From: Thermoplasmatales archaeon
Lineage (GTDB): Archaea; Thermoplasmatota; Thermoplasmata; Methanomassiliicoccales; Methanomethylophilaceae
DNA length: 30,072 nucleotides
Direction of reading: 5' to 3'
NCBI GenBank assembly: GCA_012522645.1
Contig: JAAYKC010000052.1
Span: 1-30,072 of the forward strand
Position 1 is the stretch's first letter. The number at the start of each line of letters is the position of its first letter. Positions 23,118 through 30,072 of the stretch are shown here, one piece after another. The position numbers were made by a program, and so were the translations under genes. The notes below the pieces were generated by a model. It was given only the letters and a program-made list of their open reading frames with translations, ran no database searches and had not been told where the DNA came from.

Positions 23118-24569
23118 CTATTTTCTGAAATCGTGCATGTCCACCTTCCCGGTTCCGAGATGGACTATCGGCATTATGCCGGGGTCAGGGTTGAAGTTGT
23201 GCATTTTCTGATACTCGGTCTGGTCCTGCCAGGTGGAGGCGTTGATCATCTTGACCCCCCTGTACTCTGAGTAGCCTGCGCCGTGGACATGCCCCGTGAC
23301 GAATATATCGGGGATCGTCCCTATGGCCAGATAGTCCTTCTTCTCTGGGGCCAGAGCATTCCTCTGTCCGTATATTGGGGACATGTGGCGCATCACCAGC
23401 ATTTCCTTCATCACATCCAGGGGATTCTCATAGGTCAGCTTCTGCACGCCCGATATCCAGTCATCAATGCTGCGGCCGTGGTACGTAAGCACGGAGCGGC
23501 CTTCTATGTCCAGATAGACGGGGTTCGCGGTCAGAAGGATGTTGGAATCGAAGTTCTCCGTGAATACGGAATTCAACGCAGGCTGCGGCTCTGCCAGACG
23601 ACAGGCATCGTGGTTTCCGGGCTGCACTACGATCCTGATGTGATCGGGAATCTCCTTGAGATGCTCGCCCAATGCCTCGTACTGCTGGTAGATCCCCGTT
23701 ATGCTGAGCTCTTCCTCTTGTCCGGGGAAGATGCCGATACCGTCCACAACGTCTCCGGGGAGCACTATGTAGTTGAGCTCCTTCTCCTCAGAGTTCTCCT
23801 TCAGCCATTTGATCATCTTGTCCCAGGTCTTGTCCAGGAAGGTGCAGCTCCCTATGTGGACGTCTGAGAGGAAAGCGACCGAGGACACGTTATCGTTGAC
23901 TGTCCAGGAGTTGTTCGAGGGCACGTCAGGCCATACGACCTGGTCAGCCACTATCATCTCCCTTTTCCTGCCTGGCTCTTTGTTGCCCGGCCTACCGATT
24001 ACACCTAAGACCTGGTCGTTGACATAAACGTCATTGATTGCCGGGGAGTTATTGAGGATCAGGACCTTGCATCTGGCTCCCTGGTCATCCTCCACCGTCA
24101 GGATCTTGTGACCGTTCTTGGTGTCCTTGACATCGTCCACCATACCGATGATACGAACCTCTCTGTCCAGACCCAGAGCTTTCTCGATGCTCATGGAGCT
24201 GCCGAAGTCACGATGCCTTTCGATGAGTTTCTTCAGTATCGAGTAACGGCTTTGGAAGTATCTCACAAAGTCGTCAAGAGTGCCCTCGCAGGTGGAGTTC
24301 CCGGTGATATCCGTATCCGGAACGATCCTGATATCACTGAAATGTTTGTTGGGAGGTTTTACAGTTTTTAACGGCTGGCACATTGCCTTGTCTCCGGAGA
24401 GGAAAGCCTCCACGTCCGCCTTTGTCACGAAGGCGGAGCTCTTGGAAACAGCATCCAGAACGTTGTTTATGAACGGTATCGGATCGGAGGATGAGAGCAC
24501 TATCTCCAGTGCATCGGGTGACAGGAACATGTCTCTTCTTGCCGCGGCGCTCAGGACCTCCGGTCTCAT
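23118..24569 (-). CDS. polB: DNA polymerase D small subunit DP1
   Basis: 483 residues from ATG 24569. An N-terminal helical region (~1-60), an OB-fold (~133-205) and a C-terminal calcineurin-like phosphoesterase domain with LSDVHIG (~235), LPGDVVDGIG (~270), QPGNHD (~315) and VTGHVHGAG (~440). DP1 gives the 3'-5' proofreading exonuclease and binds the DP2 catalytic subunit, which is not in the window. PolD is absent from Crenarchaeota, which favours a euryarchaeal source. A TTG 21 nt upstream of the ATG is possible but less likely; a TATA box (ATTTATAGG, 24592-24600) sits ~25 nt before the ATG. The stop is TAG. Confidence 0.95.
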   Translation of the reverse strand: MRPEVLSAAARRDMFLSPDALEIVLSSSDPIPFINNVLDAVSKSSAFVTKADVEAFLSGDKAMCQPLKTVKPPNKHFSDIRIVPDTDITGNSTCEGTLDDFVRYFQSRYSILKKLIERHRDFGSSMSIEKALGLDREVRIIGMVDDVKDTKNGHKILTVEDDQGARCKVLILNNSPAINDVYVNDQVLGVIGRPGNKEPGRKREMIVADQVVWPDVPSNNSWTVNDNVSSVAFLSDVHIGSCTFLDKTWDKMIKWLKENSEEKELNYIVLPGDVVDGIGIFPGQEEELSITGIYQQYEALGEHLKEIPDHIRIVVQPGNHDACRLAEPQPALNSVFTENFDSNILLTANPVYLDIEGRSVLTYHGRSIDDWISGVQKLTYENPLDVMKEMLVMRHMSPIYGQRNALAPEKKDYLAIGTIPDIFVTGHVHGAGYSEYRGVKMINASTWQDQTEYQKMHNFNPDPGIMPIVHLGTGKVDMHDFRK

Positions 24570-24591
24570 GAGAGGAAAGAGAGGAAACAAG

Positions 24592-24637
24592 CCTATAAAT
24601 GTTCACTGTCCACAGGTTCGATTGTAACAATTATAGC
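24592..24637. promoter_or_regulatory. Divergent promoters: DP1 (-) and UPF0201-like gene (+)
   Basis: On the minus strand a TATA-like TTTATAGG (24592-24600) lies ~25 nt from the DP1 ATG; on the plus strand CAATTATAGCC (24627-24637) lies ~25 nt from the ATG at 24661. Both distances fit leaderless transcription. Confidence 0.5.
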
Positions 24638-24660
24638 CACGTGGAACTTATACCACGCTG

Positions 24661-25050
24661 ATGCCTTCGGTCAGGATAATAAGTCAGGTCAATCCGAGCG
24701 AGGATCCGGACAAGGTCAGGACAGCGATCCTGAACATATTCCCGGACGCTTCGGTGGAGACCGACGGAGGATATGCCAAGGGGGAGACCCAGAGCCTGGA
24801 TAACTTCGGATCTTTGATCCGGCGTCAGAAGATATTGGACACCGCCCGCTCCGTTCTTTTCAAGGGGCGATCGGGGGATCGGACCAGATTCCTGCTGAAC
24901 AAGCAGGTGGCCTTTGCAGGCAAGATATCATTCTGCGACAGGAGCCAGGTGCTTGGGCCCATAGAGGTCACGGTGGACGATCCTGAAATAGAGGCATTGA
25001 TAGACAAAACCGCCCCCAGAACGGAAGACGGTGTGGAAGTGAGAAATTGA
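24661..25050 (+). CDS. UPF0201/COG1931-like RNA-binding protein
   Basis: 129 residues with an alternating beta-alpha pattern (VRIISQVNPSEDPDKVRTAILNIFPDA at the start) and LDNFGSLIRRQKILDTARSVL in the middle, which I recognise as the archaeal UPF0201 (COG1931) family of predicted RNA-binding, dsRBD-like proteins. The function is not established. The stop TGA overlaps the TTG start of the next gene, indicating co-transcription and coupling. Confidence 0.8.
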   Translation: MPSVRIISQVNPSEDPDKVRTAILNIFPDASVETDGGYAKGETQSLDNFGSLIRRQKILDTARSVLFKGRSGDRTRFLLNKQVAFAGKISFCDRSQVLGPIEVTVDDPEIEALIDKTAPRTEDGVEVRN

Positions 25051-25802
25051 TCGGAATATCATCTACAAGTTTTTGTACGTACAGAGTCGAAGATGTGCTG
25101 GAGGAGGTATCCAAGGAGTTCGAGCTCTGGGAGATATTCTCGGAAGCGGAGCATTATGTGCAGAACATATCCGGGATTTTGGCCGCCATGGCGCCTTCCT
25201 ACAATCTGAAGTACTCCGTGCATGCACCCATATGCGATAACAATATAGCGTCTCTCAACGAGAGGATGAGAGAGGCCTCAGTCCTTGATCTGCTGTCGCT
25301 GGTGGAGAGCGCTCTGAGCCTTGGGATAACCACCATAACCGTTCATCCCGGCATATATTCTTTCGTTGCCCCGGACATGGCAGAGAAATCGGTGATCGCG
25401 GCCAAGAAGTCCCTCAGGAGCCTTGACAGGATCATGGCGGAATACGGGATAAAGGTAGCTGTGGAGAACATGCCGAATCTGGATTTCATGCTGGGAAGCA
25501 CCCCTCAGGAACTGGCCGATCTCGTGGAAGGCACGGAGCTCGGCGTATGCTTCGATATCGGTCATGCGAATACCGTCGGGGACATCGACGGGTTCATCGA
25601 GCTTCTGGGCGACAGGTTTGTGAATCTGCATATACATGATAACCAGGGCGAAAGAGACGATCATATGGTTCTGGGCGAAGGGAATATCGATTTCCCGGCA
25701 ACCATTAAGAAACTGTCCTCTTACAAAGGGAACTACATCATCGAATCCAGGGATTTCCCCTCAGGACTGGAGTCAAGGGACATACTGAGTCAGATGCTCT
25801 GA
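25047..25802 (+). CDS. Xylose isomerase-like TIM-barrel protein (sugar phosphate isomerase/epimerase superfamily)
   Basis: 251 residues with the AP-endonuclease-2/xylose-isomerase-like barrel: YSVHAPICDNN (~53), TVHPGIYSF (~100), AVENMPN (~140), GVCFDIGHAN (~172), NLHIHDNQGERDDHMVLGEGNIDF (~195) and IIESRD. These are the metal-binding motifs of the superfamily. It could act on a sugar, act as an endonuclease IV-like enzyme, or do neither; no substrate is clear. It starts at TTG 25047 and overlaps the preceding gene by 4 nt. Its last 13 nt overlap the convergent CPBP gene. Confidence 0.8.
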   Translation: MIGISSTSFCTYRVEDVLEEVSKEFELWEIFSEAEHYVQNISGILAAMAPSYNLKYSVHAPICDNNIASLNERMREASVLDLLSLVESALSLGITTITVHPGIYSFVAPDMAEKSVIAAKKSLRSLDRIMAEYGIKVAVENMPNLDFMLGSTPQELADLVEGTELGVCFDIGHANTVGDIDGFIELLGDRFVNLHIHDNQGERDDHMVLGEGNIDFPATIKKLSSYKGNYIIESRDFPSGLESRDILSQML

Positions 25803-26782
25803 TTCTTCGTGAACATATCATGAAGGAAACGGGTTCCCCGCAACGCATAGGATATCATGAAGTAAAGACCCAGAAGGAGTATCGGGAACAGCAGCAGATT
25901 CAGGCTGTTGATTGCCGACCAGGAGAGCCACTCTCCTGCAGACATCAGATTATTGGTGAAATGCAGCATGATGGATGCGTGCAGTCCGTATCTTGAGAAC
26001 AGATAGCCCAATCCCAGGCCGAAGGCGAATGTGGGCAGGAACTTCCACAGTCCCCAGTTCTCGAGGTGCCCTGCAGCGAACATGAAGGACGAGAACAGAA
26101 TGAATGCCAGCACGGTCTTGTTTATGCCGAATCCCCCGAAGACCATCTTCCAAGACCTGTTCTCTTCGCCGGCAGAATATGCGATGACCGCAACCGGTAC
26201 ACCGAGCATCAGGAGACGGCACAGAACCTCCTCCCATACGGAAGCCTCCACAAGGGAGAACATCACAGCCCACGTAGGATACCCTTCCATATCGATGGAT
26301 TCAAGATCCAGACCGAATAAAATGGCGATGAGGATCACAGACATCTGGAAAGCCATCAGTGCTGCGAAGAGAGCGGACATCTCGAAGAGAGCGGACTTTT
26401 GAAAGGGCCGACTATTCTGCCGGACCAGCGCTTCATTCACATTCTTCGGCACATCCTTGAACAAGAAGAAAGCCGACACGAAGCAGATGACCACCAGCAG
26501 GATGAAATAGATCTGCAGTGCGGTCCCTTTGATGAGGAAGAGATTCACGATCTGAGGTACGATTAATATGATGTGGGTGCTGAAACCGCCCAGAGCCTCC
26601 AATGTCTCGGGAAAAAGAACTGCGACCGCTGTCAGTTCATATGCTATGAGGTAAGTGCATATAATGCACATCAGGGCTCCAAGTGCCAGACGGGGCGTTA
26701 AGCGGTCTGTCAGAGAGTCTCCGCAGCAGGTGCAGAATTTGTAACCCGCATCACGATTCTCATCGCATCTCTCACATGCCAT
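25790..26782 (-). CDS. CPBP-family intramembrane protease with N-terminal zinc ribbon
   Basis: About 330 residues from ATG 26782. The N terminus is a zinc ribbon (MACERC...YKFCTCCG, two CxxC pairs), followed by ~8 hydrophobic spans. The CPBP/Abi signature is complete: WEEVLCR (EExxxR), AAGHLENW with a catalytic His, and MLHFTNNLMSAG. CPBP proteins are related to CAAX prenyl proteases and bacteriocin immunity proteins; the zinc-ribbon/CPBP layout suggests regulation or partner binding. The frame extends to 26812, but ATG 26782 gives the ribbon at the N terminus. It overlaps the preceding gene by 11 nt, so the three genes 28333-25790 look like one operon. Confidence 0.82.
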   Translation of the reverse strand: MACERCDENRDAGYKFCTCCGDSLTDRLTPRLALGALMCIICTYLIAYELTAVAVLFPETLEALGGFSTHIILIVPQIVNLFLIKGTALQIYFILLVVICFVSAFFLFKDVPKNVNEALVRQNSRPFQKSALFEMSALFAALMAFQMSVILIAILFGLDLESIDMEGYPTWAVMFSLVEASVWEEVLCRLLMLGVPVAVIAYSAGEENRSWKMVFGGFGINKTVLAFILFSSFMFAAGHLENWGLWKFLPTFAFGLGLGYLFSRYGLHASIMLHFTNNLMSAGEWLSWSAINSLNLLLFPILLLGLYFMISYALRGTRFLHDMFTKNQSI

Positions 26783-27395
26783 ACGATTCCACCAATATCC
26801 GGGCCACGTCATCTGCGGCCTCTGTCTCTATGAATGCGACAATTCTCTTCCTGCGGCTGAGAGATTCGAATAAGGCATTTGCCATATATTCTGCACGCTC
26901 ATGTGCCAGTGTCCTGAACCCTTTAATTTTTCTGTATCTTCCCTCGAAATCCTTCACAAAAGCTTCCGGGGATGACATATCGAAACCTCCCTTGGCCGCG
27001 GACCTTACGAGGCTGCGTTCTCTCATCGTCTCCAGCAGAGATATGTTGCGGCAATAGGCTTCCGTATAGTCAGCATCGTTCATGTCCGCGGGTATCAGCG
27101 GAATGCCCTTCCCGATGCAAAGATCCACGAGGGTGCAGTAAACGGGCGGAGGAGAGCAGATCTCCCCGAAGGATGAGAGGAAATGACCGTACACGGCATC
27201 CGATTCGCTGACCTCCGGCGCTTCGAGTTCTGATCTGGTTCTTATGGCGGTTACGTCCTCCGGGCCCAGGGATGCCGCGGCTGCGTCATAGTCCCCGTTA
27301 AGGAGGATATCGATCTTCCCGGATTCGGATATGAGCCCCTTGATGATCGGGACGATGTCTATCCTCCCCTTATCAGAATTCAGAGGGATCATCAT
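26772..27395 (-). CDS. Conserved-looking protein of unknown function, possibly TraB-like
   Basis: 207 residues, mostly soluble alpha/beta, with no recognisable motif. Features: GKIDILLNGDYDAA at the start, PLIPADMNDADYTEAY mid-way, a central helical stretch with RSLVRSAAKGGF, and a C-terminal RKRIVAFIETEAADDVARIL. The central and C-terminal parts loosely recall the TraB/PrgY fold, but I cannot confirm it. The ATG (27393-27395) overlaps the stop of the regulator gene by 4 nt (ATGA), and its end overlaps the CPBP gene, so it is co-translated with both. Confidence 0.7.
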   Translation of the reverse strand: MMIPLNSDKGRIDIVPIIKGLISESGKIDILLNGDYDAAAASLGPEDVTAIRTRSELEAPEVSESDAVYGHFLSSFGEICSPPPVYCTLVDLCIGKGIPLIPADMNDADYTEAYCRNISLLETMRERSLVRSAAKGGFDMSSPEAFVKDFEGRYRKIKGFRTLAHERAEYMANALFESLSRRKRIVAFIETEAADDVARILVESYGM

Positions 27396-28333
27396 TCGCC
27401 GCTCCGGGTCATCACGAGGTCAGTCAGTTCTTCTTTGTCTTCCATGTGCTTCAGCTCCTTCTTGGTCACGACAACCGTGGATTTGATATTCCCCGGGCAT
27501 TTCTCGTCGTCAACGATGATGATGGAGTGCTTCCCGAAGATAACTGATATATCGGATGCCAGAACGGCTCTCTGCACCATCTTGTCAGTCTCTCCGCCAA
27601 GACCCGTCAGTATGACCGTTCTGTCGTCCCGGGTTATCGCCTCGAATGGGCTGCGCACCACAGGGGTGATCCCAAAGCCCATTCCCAGAAGGTGGTCCAG
27701 GACAACAGAGCCTGTCTTCTCCTCTCCGAACAGCTCATGCCTGGAAATTTTGTCCCCTCTGAATTCAAAAGGATCCACGGGGCGTATCACAGGAGTGTTC
27801 AGGTACTCTTCTATCCTTATGGCCGCATCTATCATGGCGCCCATGCCGGATTCGTACATCTGTATCGTTCTGCGGGAGACCCCGGCAACTTCCGCCAGAG
27901 TGCCCAGGCTTATGTCCATGCTCTCCCTGATGCTTTTGAGGAGGGCGCTGTCCAATTTGACATACAAGCCTCCCGGGGCAGCCATGATGAAGGGCGCCTC
28001 GCCCCTCAGGACGTAATCGCTGAGCGTTTCATTGGATATGATCGGTATATCGAAACGGGAGTATACGATGCCCGGTTCCAGGATGCCTGCGCTGGATTTC
28101 TCTCCTATCACCAGGGGAGTCGCACCGAGTATTTCCGAGAGAACCTTCATCTCCTCGGCGTTCTCCCTTGAGAGCGCATCCACGTTGCCTAGGACCTTCA
28201 CGATGAGCATGATGTTGTCCTTCCTGCCGACTATGTCAAAGCATACGCTGCGCAGTGCCATAGGCGGGGAAAGTTTGTAGCCCGCTCTCCCCAGGATCGT
28301 GCGGGCAGTGTCTATCAGGATTTCTCTGCTCAA
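27392..28333 (-). CDS. COG1395-like archaeal HTH transcriptional regulator
   Basis: 313 residues. The N-terminal ~115 have a restriction-endonuclease-like beta/alpha pattern (VCFDIVGRKDNIMLIVKVLGNVDALS, LGATPLVIGEKS), then a Cro/XRE helix-turn-helix (~131-175; LKSIRESMDISLGTLAEVAGVSRRTIQMYESG), then a C-terminal domain (~190-313). This is the layout of the archaeal COG1395 regulators. Start is TTG 28333, ~25 nt after a strong TATA (AAATATATATAG), so the message looks leaderless. First gene of a three-gene overlapping operon. Confidence 0.85.
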   Translation of the reverse strand: MSREILIDTARTILGRAGYKLSPPMALRSVCFDIVGRKDNIMLIVKVLGNVDALSRENAEEMKVLSEILGATPLVIGEKSSAGILEPGIVYSRFDIPIISNETLSDYVLRGEAPFIMAAPGGLYVKLDSALLKSIRESMDISLGTLAEVAGVSRRTIQMYESGMGAMIDAAIRIEEYLNTPVIRPVDPFEFRGDKISRHELFGEEKTGSVVLDHLLGMGFGITPVVRSPFEAITRDDRTVILTGLGGETDKMVQRAVLASDISVIFGKHSIIIVDDEKCPGNIKSTVVVTKKELKHMEDKEELTDLVMTRSGE

Positions 28334-28358
28334 TGTACGACTGTAACGTTTCGCACTT

Positions 28359-28370
28359 CTATATATATTT
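28359..28370 (-). promoter_or_regulatory. TATA box of the COG1395-like operon
   Basis: Minus-strand AAATATATATAG lies ~26 nt upstream of the TTG start at 28333, the spacing of a leaderless archaeal promoter. It lies just beyond the L11 terminator hairpin. Confidence 0.6.
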
Positions 28371-28380
28371 AGGTGGGCAG

Positions 28381-28417
28381 AAAACCGGCGGTCCAGACAG
28401 AGCCAGACCGCCGTTTT
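28381..28417 (-). terminator. Hairpin downstream of rpl11
   Basis: Arms CGGCGGTC (28386-28393) and GACCGCCG (28406-28413), complementary over 8 bp with a 12-nt loop, flanked by AAAA (28381-28384) and TTTT (28414-28417). Read on the minus strand it is a GC stem followed by a T-rich tract (GTTTTCT), just after the L11 stop, fitting a transcription terminator or processing hairpin. Confidence 0.6.
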
Positions 28418-28422
28418 GGGTT

Positions 28423-28893
28423 TTAGAACTGGCTGTCGTACTCGCCGGCTTTGACGGCAGCCTGGAAGTCCTTGGGCTTCTTGCCGTCTATGGTGACGCC
28501 AACAGTTACCGCGGCACCGGCGACCTCGAGGACCCTGGCCTTCTCGGTTGCACCCAGAAGGGAGTCTTCCTTCATCTTGGCCAGTTTCTTTGCCTGGTCA
28601 AGGGTCATGTTGCCCACGAATTCCTTGGTGTTGTTGCTGGAACCCTTGGCGAGATTGAGCTCGCTCTTTATCAGGGCTGACATGGGGGGTGTCCCCACCT
28701 TGATCTCAAAGGATTTGTCATCCGCTATGAGTATCTTCACAGGGACCTTCATCCCGGCGAAGACGGCCGTCTTGTCGTTTATGGCCGCTATTATCTTGCC
28801 GATGTCCACACCTTTCGGGCCCAGTGCGGGCCCCAGCGGCGGGCCTGCGGTTGCTTTTCCGCCGTCTACCAACGCCTCAACTGTATCTACCAT
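28423..28893 (-). CDS. rpl11: 50S ribosomal protein L11
   Basis: 156 residues, MVDTVEALVDGGKATAGPPLGPALGP at the start and KEFVGNMTLDQAKKLAKMKEDSLLG at the C terminus, the L11 signature. It forms the GTPase-associated centre with 23S rRNA. I choose the ATG at 28893 over ATG 28899 because archaeal L11 starts at this point and GGAGAG is well placed before it. Last gene of secE-spt5-rpl11; ends in TAA, followed by the hairpin at 28381-28417. Confidence 0.96.
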   Translation of the reverse strand: MVDTVEALVDGGKATAGPPLGPALGPKGVDIGKIIAAINDKTAVFAGMKVPVKILIADDKSFEIKVGTPPMSALIKSELNLAKGSSNNTKEFVGNMTLDQAKKLAKMKEDSLLGATEKARVLEVAGAAVTVGVTIDGKKPKDFQAAVKAGEYDSQF

Positions 28894-28895
28894 TA

Positions 28896-29705
28896 TCATC
28901 TCTCCTTTTCAATAACTCTGACACTGTCACCGTTGACCGTGAGCGGTATGGGGACCATGGCCTCTATCAGCTCAACTCTGATCTCCTCCTTGCTCTGATC
29001 AATGTACTGCACTCTGGCCTTCTCGCCCTTGAACGGACCGCTGATGAGCTCGACCAGGTCCCCTTCCGCAATGCCCACTACTGTGGACAGAGGTGTGAGG
29101 TAGTGATCTATCTCTGCAAGATCCGTCTCTCCGCCGATGAATGAGCGGGCCTTCCTTATGTCCCTGGCCTTCTCGCGCATACGGTCGGTGTTCATGCCCT
29201 CGACGAAGATGTATCCTCTGAGGTTCGAGGGGCTGAGCATGGCGTATATGTCCTTCTCGCCCAGCAGCGCTTTGGCGCTGAGACTGTCAACGACGCTCCT
29301 TTCCTGGTCCATCTGGGTCTTAAGGATCATTATGGACTGGACGGCTCTGGCGCCGAAGATTATGCTGTTCTGTGCCCCTCCTCCGGAGGCAGTGACGGTA
29401 ACGGAAACATAATCCCCGTATCTGGCACCTTTAGGGCATGTGACTTCCAGATAGAATTCCTTGGGCTTGCCCGGGGGTATGTTGACCCTTACTTCCTTCT
29501 TGCTGCGGTAGTTGTCCCATATGGGTCCCGCAGGCTCTCCGAGCTCAACGTTCCAGTCCGGAGAATCGGAGCCCTCCGGTCCCGTGGATATATCAAAAGT
29601 GAATTGAACATCTAGGGCGTCCGTAGAGACCTCGAACGGCCATTTCATGGCCATTCCTGCGCCCAGGTCTTTGTTGTCATTATTCCCGATTATCGAAAGC
29701 GACAT
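28896..29705 (-). CDS. spt5: Transcription elongation factor Spt5 (NusG) with N-terminal Ig-like domain
   Basis: 269 residues from ATG 29705, preceded by GAGGG 5 nt away. The last ~150 are a standard archaeal Spt5: NGN domain (QSIMILKTQMDQERSVVDSL..., YIFVEGMNTDRM) and KOW domain (AEGDLVELISGPFKGEKARVQYID). The first ~120 are extra: a beta-rich region (FEVSTDALDVQFTFDIS, PPGKPKEFYLEVTCPKGARYGDYVSVTVTAS) that looks like a NEW3/Ig-like beta sandwich. Ordinary archaeal Spt5 is ~150 residues. Spt5 with Spt4 raises RNA polymerase processivity; its neighbours SecE and L11 are as usual. What the extension binds is unknown. Confidence 0.92.
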   Translation of the reverse strand: MSLSIIGNNDNKDLGAGMAMKWPFEVSTDALDVQFTFDISTGPEGSDSPDWNVELGEPAGPIWDNYRSKKEVRVNIPPGKPKEFYLEVTCPKGARYGDYVSVTVTASGGGAQNSIIFGARAVQSIMILKTQMDQERSVVDSLSAKALLGEKDIYAMLSPSNLRGYIFVEGMNTDRMREKARDIRKARSFIGGETDLAEIDHYLTPLSTVVGIAEGDLVELISGPFKGEKARVQYIDQSKEEIRVELIEAMVPIPLTVNGDSVRVIEKER

Positions 29706-29719
29706 GTTATCCCTCTTGC

Positions 29720-29938
29720 TCAGAAGTATCCCGGGAGATAGGTCATGAGCCACATTATTGCGAATCCCGCAGCGCCTATTATCAGTATGCCTATACCGGT
29801 CACTGTAAGGATCTTCCTGTACTCGTCAGAGTTGGGTGTACGGGCCATTTTCATTATCCTGCCGTACCTCCCTTTACCGATACCGCGGAACTTGCTGTCT
29901 ATCCTTTCCTGGTACTCGGAAATCTTGCTGTTGTCCAT
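29720..29938 (-). CDS. secE: Protein translocase subunit SecE (Sec61 gamma)
   Basis: 72 residues. An amphipathic N-terminal helix (~6-30) with RIMKMARTPNSDEYRKI, then one transmembrane span (~43-63; LTVTGIGILIIGAAGFAIMWLM). This is the small single-span SecE/Sss1 form that clamps SecY. GAGATGAGG precedes the ATG. First visible gene of the SecE-Spt5-L11 cluster; its stop lies 14 bp before the preferred spt5 start. Confidence 0.94.
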   Translation of the reverse strand: MDNSKISEYQERIDSKFRGIGKGRYGRIMKMARTPNSDEYRKILTVTGIGILIIGAAGFAIMWLMTYLPGYF

Positions 29939-30072
29939 ATCCTCATCTCCCGGCCTGCGTCACTGCATTTTTTCCGCCCCTTACCGTTACCACTGATAAT
30001 AAGGGATGGAAACAGTCCCATTACACAACATCCTCAGTTTAAAGGTTTCGGTGTGTGTCTGCGTGTGAACTG
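29939..30072 (-). promoter_or_regulatory. Upstream region of the secE-spt5-rpl11 operon
   Basis: 134 bp to the window edge. It has a minus-strand TTTAAA (30039-30044) that could be a TATA box, giving a leader of ~70 nt, and an ATG-initiated frame of ~40 codons that runs into secE in another frame and does not look coding. The gene that usually precedes secE (ftsZ in many Euryarchaeota) is not visible. Confidence 0.35.

Noticed and set aside
29960..30040. Possible short ORF upstream of secE (minus strand)
   Set aside because: About 40 codons with no ribosome site and mixed composition, running out of frame into secE; more likely leader.
1..30072. tRNA, rRNA, CRISPR arrays, insertion sequences
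   Set aside because: I saw no cloverleaf-like gene, spaced direct repeats or transposase frame; intergenic gaps are mostly under 100 bp.

Overview
The window is archaeal chromosome. Supporting genes are an A-type ATP synthase operon, Orc1/Cdc6, the primase small subunit PriS, the DP1 subunit of DNA polymerase D, TiaS, ribosomal protein LX/L18a, prefoldin alpha, and a SecE-Spt5-L11 cluster. DP1 and the ATPase gene order H-I-K-E-C-F-A-B-D (as in the Methanosarcina aha operon) point to Euryarchaeota. A Thermoplasmata/Methanomassiliicoccales-like source is my best guess, but no diagnostic methanogenesis or pyrrolysine gene lies in the window. Most of the DNA is GC-rich; the exception is an AT-rich island around cdc6. 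TATA boxes about 25 nt upstream of start codons suggest many leaderless transcripts. By my reading of 36 genes, about 25 end in TGA, 7 in TAG and 4 in TAA.

Layout. 1-3598: a 5'-truncated hexulose-phosphate synthase/RraA fusion, convergent with a minus-strand run (TatD-like hydrolase, MBL-fold hydrolase, HtpX). 3599-9998: a palindromic two-way promoter drives priS (+) and the TatD-like gene (-); then a radical SAM gene (-), the L18a-prefoldin-FtsY operon (+), an M20 peptidase (-) and a biosynthetic thiolase (-). 9999-11602: tiaS and a small exported protein (-). 11603-13240: the probable replication origin, with cdc6 between two perfect inverted copies of a 26-bp ORB-like element, an AT-rich stretch, and an unlisted 28-aa membrane peptide. 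13202-14615: a signal peptidase-like protein (-) and dCMP deaminase (+). 14664-23093: the ATP synthase operon, ending in an unlisted 46-aa membrane protein. 23118-25802: DP1 (-), divergent from a UPF0201-like RNA-binding protein and a TIM-barrel isomerase-like protein. 25790-28333: a three-gene overlapping operon (COG1395-like regulator, unknown, CPBP-type membrane protease). 28423-29938: secE, an enlarged spt5, and rpl11 (-).

The two most notable observations: the catalytic ATPase gene atpA carries an in-frame amber codon (19920-19922) exactly where the family has a conserved Trp/Tyr, with perfect conservation on both sides; and the two ORB elements define a likely origin, one of them lying inside the coding end of the neighbouring signal peptidase gene. 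Other candidates are an Ig-like domain fused to Spt5, the two small membrane proteins, and the symmetric bidirectional promoter.
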